Shown in pieces: positions 28,713-38,227 of a stretch of 64,000 nt of DNA (positions are counted from its first letter, which is position 1; each line of letters begins with the position of its first letter). The translations under genes were made by a program, and so were the position numbers. Where the stretch lies: positions 62,001-126,000 of the forward strand of contig NC_020292.1 of the NCBI RefSeq assembly GCF_000340885.1, read 5' to 3'. Below the pieces are notes generated by a model. It had not been told where the DNA came from, made no database searches, and was given only the letters and a program-made list of their open reading frames with translations. The DNA is from Clostridium saccharoperbutylacetonicum N1-4(HMT) (lineage in GTDB: Bacteria > Bacillota > Clostridia > Clostridiales > Clostridiaceae).

Positions 28713-30018
28713 TACAAGAAGCATTATTGGATCAAAATTAAGTTTTGGATCTTTTGATATAGATACATCAAAAACAGGGGTCAATCCTACGCTATCTGCA
28801 AATTATAAGATACCCTTTAAAATTAAAAGTGGCAATCTTATAGTGGATTCAAATGGTTATATTAAATTGGAAAAAGGAAAAAGCTATAACCTTAATTTTT
28901 TTGCAACAAGCAATGCGCGATTTGACTTTCAATTCTTTAATGTTACAGATTCAGTTAGTGTTGGAAAAACAATTATAAGTGGGTCAACTATAAGTGGAAG
29001 TGGTTCTTATTCAATAGAAGTTACCAAAGATATCTATATTACAGTTATGGTAAGTTATAGGGAAGGAACTATGGTATTTACAGATTATTGTGAGCTTACA
29101 ATACAAGAGATTGGAAGAAATACAATAATAGATCCTTGTGAAAATGGTAAGAATATAAACTTTGAATATGGGGATTTCTTAATGTCAGCTGATCAGTCAT
29201 CAAATTCATCTGGATCTATAATAACATTTGATAAATTGAATATAGGAAATATGCAAATAAATAACAATAAAGTTCTTTTAAAATCTGGAAAGATATATGA
29301 AATAGAAGCATCAATTTATGCGCCATGTACATCTACTGGATATATTTTATTCGGTTTATATAACGAAACAGATGGTTGTTATTTGAGAATATGTGAAGGA
29401 GTCTCTACAACCTATGGTGCTGGATATATTTCTCAGCCTTACTTAAGTACAATCTTTAACCCTCAAAAAGATATTTATGTGTCCCTTAGAATAAATTCAT
29501 CTGCTGGAATAACTGCTATAAGTAAAGATTTATGTTCATTCAAAATAAAAGAAATGGCTCAGCCTTATTACTTTAATTACTTTAAAGATAGTGTAAAGAC
29601 AAGTGTATTGTTTGATGGTTCAGCAAATACTGCTGGAACTGTATATAATTTAACTGATAGCTTAGATAATTTTGATTATGTATTAATAGAAGCTGACGCT
29701 TTATATAATGGTGCTAATACCAACAGCATATCAGAAAAAATATATAAGCCAGTATTAGGGAAAGTTTACTCAATATTTTATTGGGAAAGTAGTGGGGCAT
29801 TTCACAAAGCTGATGTTATATTTAAAACAAATACAACATTTACTGTAAGTCTATCAAATAAATATTATACTTCAAATAGAGTATTTAAAATAACAGCCAC
29901 AGGCTTTGATTACGATAATCCTTACCAAGACATAATAACAACAGCACCAGATGCAGCGTTAACAGATTCAGCAGTAGATTCTGATATTACATCAATATGG
30001 AGTGGGGTGGGATTATAA
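28555..30018 (+). CDS. tail-fibre paralog 3
   Basis: A 487-residue product with the same 52-residue head as paralog 2 and the same plan: RSIIGSKLSFGSF domain, DPCENGKNINFEYGDF domain, then PYYFNYFKDSV and a C-terminal module ending DNPYQDIITTAPDA ... IWSGVGL. The middle differs clearly from paralog 2 even though the head is identical in DNA, which suggests recent gene conversion or duplication followed by replacement of the binding domain. It overlaps the next start by one base (TAATG). Confidence 0.65.
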   Translation: MAKINFEDAVTKIIKRYLVSFGKSLASKFYTKKQVDTMILPIPAIQTDIDNLNTRSIIGSKLSFGSFDIDTSKTGVNPTLSANYKIPFKIKSGNLIVDSNGYIKLEKGKSYNLNFFATSNARFDFQFFNVTDSVSVGKTIISGSTISGSGSYSIEVTKDIYITVMVSYREGTMVFTDYCELTIQEIGRNTIIDPCENGKNINFEYGDFLMSADQSSNSSGSIITFDKLNIGNMQINNNKVLLKSGKIYEIEASIYAPCTSTGYILFGLYNETDGCYLRICEGVSTTYGAGYISQPYLSTIFNPQKDIYVSLRINSSAGITAISKDLCSFKIKEMAQPYYFNYFKDSVKTSVLFDGSANTAGTVYNLTDSLDNFDYVLIEADALYNGANTNSISEKIYKPVLGKVYSIFYWESSGAFHKADVIFKTNTTFTVSLSNKYYTSNRVFKITATGFDYDNPYQDIITTAPDAALTDSAVDSDITSIWSGVGL

Positions 30019-31532
30019 TGAACAGAATAGATATAAATACTAATATCACAAATGTAGTTAAAAAATATTTAACTAATTTTAGTAAATCATTAGTTTCAAG
30101 ATTCTATAATAAAGCTGAAATAGATAAAAAAATGGCTAATATAGACACTAGAAGTATTATAGGAGAAGATCTAGATTATATATATTGTAAACTTTCAGCT
30201 GATGCCTCATTTACGGTAGGACAAAATATACCTTTCGTTCAAGCTGGTGATGCTAAAGGATTGTCTATAAAAAACGGAATTGTTACTTTAAAAAAAGGAA
30301 AGACATATTCTCTTAAATATTCATTGCATGAAAGTAGTGGTGCTTGGAAGTTTTTTTATGATATAACAAATTCAAAAGAAGTTGCAACAGGTGCTAGAGG
30401 CGATTCTGTTTGGAATACAACTTGTACAGCAGTTATACATTGTGATACAGATATGCAAATAGCTGCAAGAGTTGACAGAACAACAAACTCAAGTAGTGCT
30501 GTAGGCATAGGTGCTTTCCTGGAAGTAATAGAAATAGGTAGAACAGTATTAATAGATCCAGCACAGCAAATAGATAAAGAATCTGGAATACAGGATACCC
30601 CAGTAGGTCACATAATGTCAGTTATGGGATTAAAGGCTCCGCCACATTATCTAGCTTGTGATGGTAGCGTATATAATATAGTTGATTATCAAAAACTTGC
30701 TAATTATTTTTTAAACGAATTTGGAAGTATAAATTACTTTGGTGGTGATGGCGTAACGACATTGGCTGTACCAGATATGAGAGAACTTGTTCCAGTGGGA
30801 GCTGAACAAAATACAACAAAGACTATTGCTTCACATGATGTTTATACAGCCGGTCAATTCAAAGATGACCAAATGCAAAAAGTAACTGGTAGTTATGTTG
30901 GTATACTTAAAAGTGATGGAAGTGCTTCAGGTGCAGTTACAAAGAAGAATACTGGAACTTACACTTGGGGGAGTGGTGGTTTTGGTTCATCTGGTGGAGG
31001 ATTTGATCTTGATTCATCATTGGTTACTAGAACAGATACAACTAACACCACACATGGAAAACAAATTGGTGTATTATTTTGTATAAAGTTTGAACCAACT
31101 TATTTTATGAATTATTCACCACAATATGCTGGCTTTGATACCAAGACTTTATTTGAAGGTACAGCAAATAGCGTTGGAGATTATGTCTTAAGTGATTATA
31201 TAAACAACTATCAGTTTTTATATGTATATGGAGATATAAACAATGGTTTGGATAAAAGCATGACTGTAATTGATGTTTCTGAAATAAGTCCCACTGAAAC
31301 ACTTAGTTATTTTCAATATGTGAATGGTTATTATAATATCAGATTCACAATTGGAGAAAAAAAGCTTACTTATATTGATTCTACAATTGGTTCTGCTTGG
31401 ACTTCATATAACGCTAGGATAAGCAAAATAGTAGGGGTAAAATCTGGTTCTATGAATGTAGAAGCTTTTAATATTACAGATGCCGAAGCTGATAATGGAG
31501 TTGCAGAGATATGGAATGAGGTGGGAATGTAA
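30018..31532 (+). CDS. tail-fibre paralog 4 with phage tail-collar domain
   Basis: I chose ATG 30018 (GGGGTGGGA upstream, TAATG overlap); an in-frame ATG at 29997 lies inside the previous gene. The 504-residue product keeps the family head (NVVKKYLTNFSKSLVSRFYN). Residues about 194-260 are a tail-collar domain (PVGHIMSVMGLKAPPHYLAC then DGS, GGDGVTTLAVPDMRELVPVG). A glycine-rich loop follows, and the last 110 residues are the family's C-terminal module ending WNEVGM. Collar domains occur in short tail fibres and baseplate proteins. Confidence 0.75.
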   Translation: MNRIDINTNITNVVKKYLTNFSKSLVSRFYNKAEIDKKMANIDTRSIIGEDLDYIYCKLSADASFTVGQNIPFVQAGDAKGLSIKNGIVTLKKGKTYSLKYSLHESSGAWKFFYDITNSKEVATGARGDSVWNTTCTAVIHCDTDMQIAARVDRTTNSSSAVGIGAFLEVIEIGRTVLIDPAQQIDKESGIQDTPVGHIMSVMGLKAPPHYLACDGSVYNIVDYQKLANYFLNEFGSINYFGGDGVTTLAVPDMRELVPVGAEQNTTKTIASHDVYTAGQFKDDQMQKVTGSYVGILKSDGSASGAVTKKNTGTYTWGSGGFGSSGGGFDLDSSLVTRTDTTNTTHGKQIGVLFCIKFEPTYFMNYSPQYAGFDTKTLFEGTANSVGDYVLSDYINNYQFLYVYGDINNGLDKSMTVIDVSEISPTETLSYFQYVNGYYNIRFTIGEKKLTYIDSTIGSAWTSYNARISKIVGVKSGSMNVEAFNITDAEADNGVAEIWNEVGM

Positions 31533-31533
31533 A

Positions 31534-31908
31534 ATGGCTCAAATAAATATAAAAGATGCAATAGTTAATGTAGTAGAAAAATATCTTAAAAGTTTTAGCA
31601 AATCATTAATCACTAGATTTTATACCAAAGAGCAGTTAATAGATATATATGATAAGAAGGATATAATAAAAAATCTTTCTAAAAATAGTAATGACAAACT
31701 ATTATATAATGGCAGTATATTATGTACAGAAGGCGATTTGATTAACATTAAAGCGTCGAATATCATAGTCGAAACAGACAATGGTGAAAAAACTCTCCAA
31801 GAAATTTTGGACTCACTTTCTGATTATTCTGACGCACCTAGAGCATATTGTGGAAATGCAGAATGTGGTGCAAGTTATTGCGGAGACATAGATTCTGAGG
31901 ATGCATAA
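31534..31908 (+). CDS. short fibre-family protein with cysteine-rich tail
   Basis: I chose ATG 31534 (GAGGTGGGA upstream); the in-frame ATG at 31480 lies inside the previous gene. The 124-residue product begins with the same head as the four fibre paralogs (INIKDAIVNVVEKYLKSFSK, then SLITRFYTKEQ). It lacks the beta domains and ends in a cysteine-bearing tail (AYCGNAECGASYCGDIDSED). It could cap or chaperone the fibres through the shared head, or be a truncated paralog with a new tail. Bases 31768-31779 hold a one-mismatch palindrome. Confidence 0.55.
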   Translation: MAQINIKDAIVNVVEKYLKSFSKSLITRFYTKEQLIDIYDKKDIIKNLSKNSNDKLLYNGSILCTEGDLINIKASNIIVETDNGEKTLQEILDSLSDYSDAPRAYCGNAECGASYCGDIDSEDA

Positions 31909-31960
31909 AACCATGCTGAATATAAACGGAATCTAATTTTATAATCAAAGAGGTGATTTT

Positions 31961-32311
31961 ATGTCATATCAAGCACTTAAATGGGTTGATAGAGATAAAT
32001 CTAAAGACATACCTGGAACAAAGCTTAATGCTGAAAATTTAAACCATATTGAAGCTGGAATTGTTACTCTTGATAATGCAGTAGCAGATCTAACAAAGGC
32101 GTTTACTGGTCTTAACTTAACAGAAGATCAAATTAAAGCTCTATCTGATATTTCAGGTAATGTAGCAGCTTTACAAAAGGGATTAGATGCATTACAAGCA
32201 AAATTTGATGCCCATGTTCATTCAAATGAAGCTGGTAATACTACTGGTGGAGTTACAACTGATCCTACTGCTACTACTAGTACAACTGATTCTAGCAGCA
32301 CTAACGGTTAA
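31961..32311 (+). CDS. small tail-associated protein before holin
   Basis: A 116-residue product with an AGAGGTGATTTT site. Residues 1-40 (YQALKWVDRDKSKDIPGTKL, NAENLNHIEAGI) form a motif commonly seen in small Firmicute phage proteins at the end of tail operons. A short coiled coil follows, and the last 25 residues are a Thr/Ser-rich low-complexity tail. The role is unknown; position between fibres and holin fits a virion accessory. Confidence 0.55.
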   Translation: MSYQALKWVDRDKSKDIPGTKLNAENLNHIEAGIVTLDNAVADLTKAFTGLNLTEDQIKALSDISGNVAALQKGLDALQAKFDAHVHSNEAGNTTGGVTTDPTATTSTTDSSSTNG

Positions 32312-32368
32312 GATTCTAACAAAGCTGGAAATTAAAACAACATTAACAATGTTAAGGCAAGAGTGTAA

Positions 32369-32400
32369 AATAAGCAGTTGGAATTATCCAGCTGCTTATT
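32369..32400 (+). terminator. 14-bp hairpin between tail and lysis genes
   Basis: AATAAGCAG and CTGCTTATT, extended by TTGGA/TCCAG, pair to a 14-bp stem with an ATTA loop. There is no clean T tract after it, so it may act as a partial terminator, RNA processing site or stability element rather than a full stop. Confidence 0.5.
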
Positions 32401-32419
32401 ATTGGTCTTAAAGCTAATA

Positions 32420-32432
32420 GTGGCTAAGCCAC
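32420..32432 (+). other. small hairpin upstream of holin
   Basis: GTGGC TAA GCCAC forms a 5-bp stem with a 3-base loop about 30 bases before the holin start. It could modulate holin timing, but this is only a structural observation. Confidence 0.3.
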
Positions 32433-32462
32433 GCATAAAATATTTTAGAAAGAAGAGATAAT

Positions 32463-32951
32463 ATGTTAGATATAATTAATAATGCTATTTCAAACATTAA
32501 CTTTGGTGAAATCATAACAACAGTTGTTATTGCAGCTCTAGGTACTTTAATTGCAAAAGTTAGACCTTATGTAAAAGATCTATTAGATAATCTTTTTCAA
32601 TATGTTTTACTTCAAATTGAGTCTAGTCAATATGAGGATCAATTTAAAAAAGCTTGTGATATTTGGAAACTTGTAGATGAAAATTTCCGCATAGGCGCTG
32701 ATATTACAAAGGAATTTGAAAATAAGGCTGATTATTTTGATAATCTTCTTTTGCAAAAGTTTCCTTCACTTACTCAAGGGGAAATAGATTATATAAGACA
32801 AGTAATTGCTGGAAATGAAAATTCAGTTAAAACAACAACTGCTAATTCACAAACTCAAGCTGATAAATTACAAGAAGACGATAAATCAGCTGCAGCTGCT
32901 GAAATCGACGGAACAAAAATTCAAACTGAATCTGAATCTGTACAAGCTTAG
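32463..32951 (+). CDS. phage holin (LLH-like)
   Basis: A 162-residue product with an AGAAAGAAGAG site. Residues about 14-35 (GEIITTVVIAALGTLIAKV) form one membrane segment after a short amphipathic start. A charged alpha-helical cytoplasmic region and an Ala/Ser/Gln-rich tail follow. This plan and the position directly before the endolysin fit the one-segment holins of low-GC phages (Phage_LLH type). Holins form membrane lesions that release or activate the lysin. Confidence 0.7.
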   Translation: MLDIINNAISNINFGEIITTVVIAALGTLIAKVRPYVKDLLDNLFQYVLLQIESSQYEDQFKKACDIWKLVDENFRIGADITKEFENKADYFDNLLLQKFPSLTQGEIDYIRQVIAGNENSVKTTTANSQTQADKLQEDDKSAAAAEIDGTKIQTESESVQA

Positions 32952-32977
32952 CAATAAAATCAAGGGAGGATTTTTAT

Positions 32978-34096
32978 ATGTCATTAATTACTGGAATAGA
33001 TATTTCAAATAATAATGGAAATGTAGATATAAATGGAGCCTATAATAGCGGGGCTGAGTATATTTACTTAAAGGCTACAGAAGGAAGAACTTTTAAAGAC
33101 TCTTATATGGATGGATTTTATAATCAGTGTAAGGCTGTAGGAGCTAAATCAGGAGCTTATCATTTCCTAGTAAGTACAAGCGATCCTGAAGACCAAGCTA
33201 AAAACTTTGCTGAAAAAATTCAAGGCTACGAATTTGAACTTATGCCTTGCTTAGATGTAGAAACAAATTTTGATAATCTTAATGATTACGTTCAAAGATT
33301 TGTGGCTGCTTTTTCAATGTATTCAAACAAGGAATTATTACTTTATACTTATACAGGCTTTTTATCAAGCTTAAATAATACGTCTTTAAGCATGTTCAGG
33401 AAAGCATGGATGGCCAATTACAATAATCGTGAAGATTTAGATAGTGTTGCAAATGATGCATTAGCTTCAGCTGGTATTGAAATTGTTGGACATCAGTATA
33501 CTGAAAATGGTACTTTGGGTGTTTTTTCTGGAGATTTAAATGTCTTTACAGATGGTGTAATAAGCTTAGAATTTCAAACTTCTAAAGGAACTTGGAAGCT
33601 TGATTCTAAAGGCTGGTGGTTTGAATATGAAGATGGAACTTATCCTAAAAATTCTTGGGCTAAGCTTCCTATAAAAAATAATGATGCTGATAATGTTGCT
33701 TGGTTTTTGTTTAATGAAAATGGATATATGCTTTATTCTTGGCAGCAAAAAGATGGTAACTGGTATTACTTAGGTGGAAGCAATGATGGAGCTATGAAAA
33801 CCGGCTGGGTATTTGATAGTAATTATAAAAGATGGTTCTATTTTGATGACTCTGGAGCTATGCAGACAGGCTGGCAAAAAATCAATGATAAATGGTACTA
33901 CTTACAAGTAGATAATTTTACAGATTCTACTACTAATACTTCCTATGTCAAAGGTGAAATGAGAACTGGCTGGATTAATTTAGATGGAAAAGATTATTTA
34001 TTATACAGCACAGGTGAAATGGCACATGATACTGTAATCTATGATTACATAATAGATTCAAGTGGAGTTGCAACTAAAAATACTTTAGAAAAATAA
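32978..34096 (+). CDS. endolysin: GH25 muramidase with cell-wall-binding repeats
   Basis: A 372-residue product with a GGGAGG site. Residues 1-200 are a GH25 lysozyme: GIDISNNNG (Asp8), LKATEG (Glu35), MPCLDVET (Asp93, Glu95), as in the Cpl-1 type. From about residue 205 there are choline-binding-type repeats (GWWFEYEDGTYPKNSW, DGNWYYLGG, GWVFDSNYKRWFYFDDSGAM then QTGW, GWINLDGKDYLLYSTGEM). It lacks a signal peptide, consistent with holin-dependent export. It cleaves the glycan strands of the host wall and closes the first late operon. Confidence 0.88.
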   Translation: MSLITGIDISNNNGNVDINGAYNSGAEYIYLKATEGRTFKDSYMDGFYNQCKAVGAKSGAYHFLVSTSDPEDQAKNFAEKIQGYEFELMPCLDVETNFDNLNDYVQRFVAAFSMYSNKELLLYTYTGFLSSLNNTSLSMFRKAWMANYNNREDLDSVANDALASAGIEIVGHQYTENGTLGVFSGDLNVFTDGVISLEFQTSKGTWKLDSKGWWFEYEDGTYPKNSWAKLPIKNNDADNVAWFLFNENGYMLYSWQQKDGNWYYLGGSNDGAMKTGWVFDSNYKRWFYFDDSGAMQTGWQKINDKWYYLQVDNFTDSTTNTSYVKGEMRTGWINLDGKDYLLYSTGEMAHDTVIYDYIIDSSGVATKNTLEK

Positions 34097-34114
34097 ATTC
34101 ATATTTAATATTTA

Positions 34115-34143
34115 TTGCATAGTCGAATTCGACATGTTAAAAT
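34115..34143 (+). promoter_or_regulatory. possible promoter with palindromic operator
   Basis: TTGCAT and TAAAAT are separated by 17 bases, and the exact palindrome GTCGAATTCGAC (34122-34133) fills the spacer. The -35 match is poor (3 of 6) and the -10 good (5 of 6). It would drive the 34229-42696 structural cluster. A repressor bound here would block polymerase, which makes this the best operator candidate of the palindrome family. Confidence 0.4.
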
Positions 34144-34156
34144 AATATAAAGAGAA

Positions 34157-34175
34157 GTAGCTATCTAGTAGCTAC
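34157..34175 (+). other. leader hairpin, possible anti-terminator partner
   Basis: GTAGCTA and TAGCTAC pair around a TCTAG loop. The loop can also pair with CTAGA of the next hairpin (34183-34187), so the two structures could compete, as in attenuation leaders. Confidence 0.35.
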
Positions 34176-34212
34176 AAGGCAGCTAGAAAACCTCTAGCTG
34201 CCTTTTATTATT
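34176..34212 (+). terminator. intrinsic terminator after endolysin / before 34229
   Basis: AAGGCAGCTAGA and TCTAGCTGCCTT form a perfect 12-bp stem with a 5-base loop followed by TTATTATT. It ends the lysis operon. Because it lies between the possible promoter at 34115 and the next gene, it may also act as an attenuator. Confidence 0.75.
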
Positions 34213-34228
34213 CGAAAGGAGAATTATT

Positions 34229-36412
34229 TTGACTTTTTTAAATTTAGATACCATAAAAAATAGCATTATCGATAATGTAGTAGACACTTTAAGCAGTAAT
34301 GCAAGAACTGAAAATGAAAAAGAAGCACTAAAACAGGCTTTAACTTCCAAAATAAAGGCCAATACTTTAATATCAAATGCACCTTCTGGAGATATAACAA
34401 TTGATGCAGATTCAATAAATAATGTAATGAATAAATTATATATTGATCTTCTTACAACTTATGGGGTGCTAAATAATATAGGGGAAGATTTATCAAAATA
34501 CAATGTAAGTTACTCTTCCTATATAAACTATGTGAATTCACGTATAAATGAAATCAGCGATGCTTTAGAAGCTTGCAGACACTCCTTAACAAGTATCTAT
34601 ATGCCTGCCTATCACATTGAAAGATTTAGAACAGCAGATAGTTTTGATACGACAAGGAGTCTACAAAAAACAAGGTATGATGGATACTTTCCAAGCTATT
34701 GTTACTGCAATTATGAAAATAAAGAACATAGGCTTACCTTGCCCTTATTAAGGCAGGATAATTCCTTGCGTTATGATGACAAGGTTGAAACAGCGTATAT
34801 TACACCTTTTTTCCAGCTTGGCAGAGGGTTTACTAATTTAAAAAATGACGAAACTAATATTGAAAACTGCTTAGATGACAGTGAAACTGACTTTTGGAAT
34901 ACAAGTATCCTTTCAGATAGTAAATTAGAGGTAAGCTTTATAGACAAAAAACCTAGTGTACTTTTTGCTGGAGATGGTTATTACTATGACATTGACAATG
35001 GGGCTGTATGCGAGCTTGAAATTAACTTTGAAAGTGTAAATACAGTAAATGAATTAGTATTAAATCCTTGCTGTAATTATCCAATTAGAATAGTTGCTGT
35101 AAGATATAAGCAAACAGATGATGAAGACGAGCCACTTACAGAATTAGTATGGCCTGAGAATGAGCAAAAAATGCTTCAAGATAAATTTACAAAATCACAA
35201 GTGAGTTTTAAATTTCCAGATATTCTATGTAAGAAAATTTATATTTTATTTGTACAGGAGCATTATTTAAGAAAAACTTATTTGTACAATCCTCAGGATG
35301 TATACAAAAATTCTTTATGGTTTGATAGTAAAAATAGTGTTAAACCAAAGGTTTTAGAAGCTGAATTTCAACCTACTTATGGCGATAGAGAGTTGAATTC
35401 GACTATTTGGGACAATGTAAATGATAGGATAGTAAAAAATGAAAACAAGGATCTTGCAGCCATTATAATAGGGGATGAAAAAGATAATAGAAAGGTCATT
35501 AAATATGATTATAACTATGGTTTTTACTATATAAGCTGCTATAACAACCATTATGACAGAGCAGGTTTTTATGTATCTAAAATGATTAATCTTGGCAATA
35601 ACATAAGAACAATTAAGCTTTATACTGATGAAATTCATCAAAGGGATAGCCTGAATCATTATATTACTGACATTGAATATTATATAGCTGGTTCAGAAAA
35701 TCCAACTATGGAGGATTGGCTTCCAATACTTCCTCAAGGAGTTACAGAAATAAAGTCAGAGCTTTTAGAAATTACTGGGGGAAATTATGCTTATTTGCGC
35801 TTCCAAACAGATGAAATTTTAAATGTTATGAAGAATGGTGTGCCTATTAATTTAAAAAAGGATAATACTATAGTCTTTGAAAAAGATTGTTCTAAAGATT
35901 CTGCTGGTCACTATTATGCAATTAGAATAAATAATTACGATTTTGATGCTGTTTATAGTGTAAATTATAAGCCTATTGATGGTTCTAATATATTAGATTT
36001 AAGTCAAAAGCTAGCAACTTCCATTGAAAGTTTTGATGGCAACAATAAGACCTTTTTTAAACTTAATGATGAACCTTATATAGATGACACAGATAACTAC
36101 TGTAGTGTAAAGCTTACTGATCTTAGTAAAAATACTACAGGTACAGAAATAGAAGTTAAAAATATAACAGAAGCCGCAAATCAAAGCATTAGCTACAAGA
36201 ATTTTATAGGAGATGGAACTTATCAATACTATGTTTATAAGAACATAATATATTTTAACAAGCCTATTCCTAAAAATTATATAGTAGATATTTCTTATAG
36301 GCATTTGATTTCTAAATTTAGAACTAAAGCTATATTTAGAAGAAATTCCTCAAAGGATGGATGGCTTACTCCAATTTTAAATGAGATAAAGTATGATATT
36401 GAAACTTATTAG
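34229..36412 (+). CDS. large virion protein, discoidin-like segment
   Basis: A 727-residue product starting at TTG with GAAAGGAGA eight bases upstream. Residues 1-115 are helical and coiled. Residues about 215-300 (CLDDSETDFWNTSILS ... VCELEINFESVNTVNELVLN) have the layout of an F5/8-type (discoidin-like) module. A second beta module runs near 410-520. A helical-then-discoidin plan is repeated in the next two products. Together they look like tail or baseplate proteins that touch the cell surface. I do not recognise a specific family. Confidence 0.55.
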   Translation: MTFLNLDTIKNSIIDNVVDTLSSNARTENEKEALKQALTSKIKANTLISNAPSGDITIDADSINNVMNKLYIDLLTTYGVLNNIGEDLSKYNVSYSSYINYVNSRINEISDALEACRHSLTSIYMPAYHIERFRTADSFDTTRSLQKTRYDGYFPSYCYCNYENKEHRLTLPLLRQDNSLRYDDKVETAYITPFFQLGRGFTNLKNDETNIENCLDDSETDFWNTSILSDSKLEVSFIDKKPSVLFAGDGYYYDIDNGAVCELEINFESVNTVNELVLNPCCNYPIRIVAVRYKQTDDEDEPLTELVWPENEQKMLQDKFTKSQVSFKFPDILCKKIYILFVQEHYLRKTYLYNPQDVYKNSLWFDSKNSVKPKVLEAEFQPTYGDRELNSTIWDNVNDRIVKNENKDLAAIIIGDEKDNRKVIKYDYNYGFYYISCYNNHYDRAGFYVSKMINLGNNIRTIKLYTDEIHQRDSLNHYITDIEYYIAGSENPTMEDWLPILPQGVTEIKSELLEITGGNYAYLRFQTDEILNVMKNGVPINLKKDNTIVFEKDCSKDSAGHYYAIRINNYDFDAVYSVNYKPIDGSNILDLSQKLATSIESFDGNNKTFFKLNDEPYIDDTDNYCSVKLTDLSKNTTGTEIEVKNITEAANQSISYKNFIGDGTYQYYVYKNIIYFNKPIPKNYIVDISYRHLISKFRTKAIFRRNSSKDGWLTPILNEIKYDIETY

Positions 36413-36423
36413 GAGGCAATAAA

Positions 36424-38226
36424 ATGAATGGATATGAGTATAGACAAAATAATTCTGCTTTAGATTCAAGACTTAAACAGGAAGTAGCAAAAATACAATT
36501 TAAATACCAAAATGGACAGATAAAAACCCAAACAGATTATGCTTATGAGTTAAAAAATGCCATTTTAGAGTTCTATAAACAGCTTGGAAAGCCTACTATG
36601 AAATTCATACCTGCAGCTTCAGTTCCTTTTTATGAGGAATACACAGCTATGATTGAAAATGCAATAAATGATATGAATACAGTAATTCAAGGGTGTAGCA
36701 GCAATTATGAAACTTTAAATTCCAGCAGGCAGAAAACAGAAGACTCTATAGATATACTTGTAAATAGAATTGACCAAATAGCTGCAACAACTGATTTTAT
36801 AAAAAATAAAATTACTGCCATAAGAAAAGCCTCAGATATTATTATTTCAGATGATTTTAGTGATGGTACAGGCTATAAAGCACAGAATTCTTTTATTGAT
36901 ACTTCCTCAAATGCCTTAATGCTAGGAATTGTTAACAGTCAGTCTATTTCAGATAACAATATAGACATAGAAATCCTAAATACCTCAAATGGCTTTCCAG
37001 GTAACACTCATGAGGTATATAACACTGTTGGAACTATAAATAATAAGTTCACTTTTAAAGGTGAAAACAACACTCACATTAAGTTATCTGCTATAAAAGA
37101 GAATAATGTAAATAATAATACTGCTTCTTCATATACCTCTACAAACTGGTTTGAATTTGAAATGTATAATATTTCAGACTCTATTAAAGAAGACACATCC
37201 ATGATAGGTTTTTCTTATACTGAGGGAATAAGATGGGTAACAGATGATGACACTCTTTATTTAAATTTAAAGTTAACCTTAAAATCAGAAAACAACTCTA
37301 ATTACGTGGTAATAAAAGGTGCACCTAAAACCAATGAAACTGCTAATCCAATATTACATAAGGTAATAGTTTCAGATGACCTAGGGTTACTTCAAATTAT
37401 AGAATTAAATAGAGAGTTAGTTGGTACACTTGTAATCCCATTTTCCAGCCAAAAGGTTAAATATGTAACTTTAGAACTTATTCAAACAGAATTTGTAAGC
37501 ACTCAAGTATGCAGGCAATACGGAATCAACATTGATCCAACCAGGGTATCAAAATATGATAGCGATGATTTACAAGGCTATGTAGAAGTTGAAGCTCCAC
37601 TTCAAAGTATTGAACTCCTAGGCCTTAAATATGATAAAAGAAATAGACGCACAATTTATCCAACTACTGCTGATACGGAAAACTTTTTGGATGATGCCTA
37701 TGTAAAAGCACAGCTTTTTTATAACACTATAAGTTCTGATGGAAACTTAATAAAAAGAGAACCTGTAAATGCTAATAGATACAGCATAGGAATAAGTGCA
37801 GTTGATGTTAGATATAGAAAATATGTAAAAATTGGAACTTATATTTCTAAGACCTTTACTGCTTCAAATCCAATAAAACAGCTAATATTTAATTCAGAAG
37901 ATTATATTCCTAATTCCTTTAATAATTATGTCCCTGCTACAGGAAATATAAATGACTTTATTCAATATTCCATAAGCTTTGATAATGGAGGGGAATGGCA
38001 TCGTATATATCCACGTCATAAGGCTTCAAGTGGATCATGTACTATTATTGTAAATTCCGACTCAGCAGTATTAAACCGTAATCCAAACATTACTTATGTA
38101 GATATGCTGACTTCACCAAGCAGCTTCATAATAAAAATAGAGCTTTCGAGACCTGAAGATATTATTGATGAGACACCAATAGTCTACAATTACAATTTAG
38201 ATATAAGCGGGAAGGAGAGCTTTTAA
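36424..38226 (+). CDS. large virion protein, function unknown
   Basis: A 600-residue product with AGGAGG ten bases before ATG and only 11 bases after the previous stop. The first 145 residues are strongly helical (TEDSIDILVNRIDQIA region). The rest is beta-rich with a possible carbohydrate-binding-like fold around 140-330. The same plan as its neighbours suggests a shared origin. Virion structural role is inferred from the cluster. Confidence 0.5.
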   Translation: MNGYEYRQNNSALDSRLKQEVAKIQFKYQNGQIKTQTDYAYELKNAILEFYKQLGKPTMKFIPAASVPFYEEYTAMIENAINDMNTVIQGCSSNYETLNSSRQKTEDSIDILVNRIDQIAATTDFIKNKITAIRKASDIIISDDFSDGTGYKAQNSFIDTSSNALMLGIVNSQSISDNNIDIEILNTSNGFPGNTHEVYNTVGTINNKFTFKGENNTHIKLSAIKENNVNNNTASSYTSTNWFEFEMYNISDSIKEDTSMIGFSYTEGIRWVTDDDTLYLNLKLTLKSENNSNYVVIKGAPKTNETANPILHKVIVSDDLGLLQIIELNRELVGTLVIPFSSQKVKYVTLELIQTEFVSTQVCRQYGINIDPTRVSKYDSDDLQGYVEVEAPLQSIELLGLKYDKRNRRTIYPTTADTENFLDDAYVKAQLFYNTISSDGNLIKREPVNANRYSIGISAVDVRYRKYVKIGTYISKTFTASNPIKQLIFNSEDYIPNSFNNYVPATGNINDFIQYSISFDNGGEWHRIYPRHKASSGSCTIIVNSDSAVLNRNPNITYVDMLTSPSSFIIKIELSRPEDIIDETPIVYNYNLDISGKESF

Positions 38227-38227
38227 T

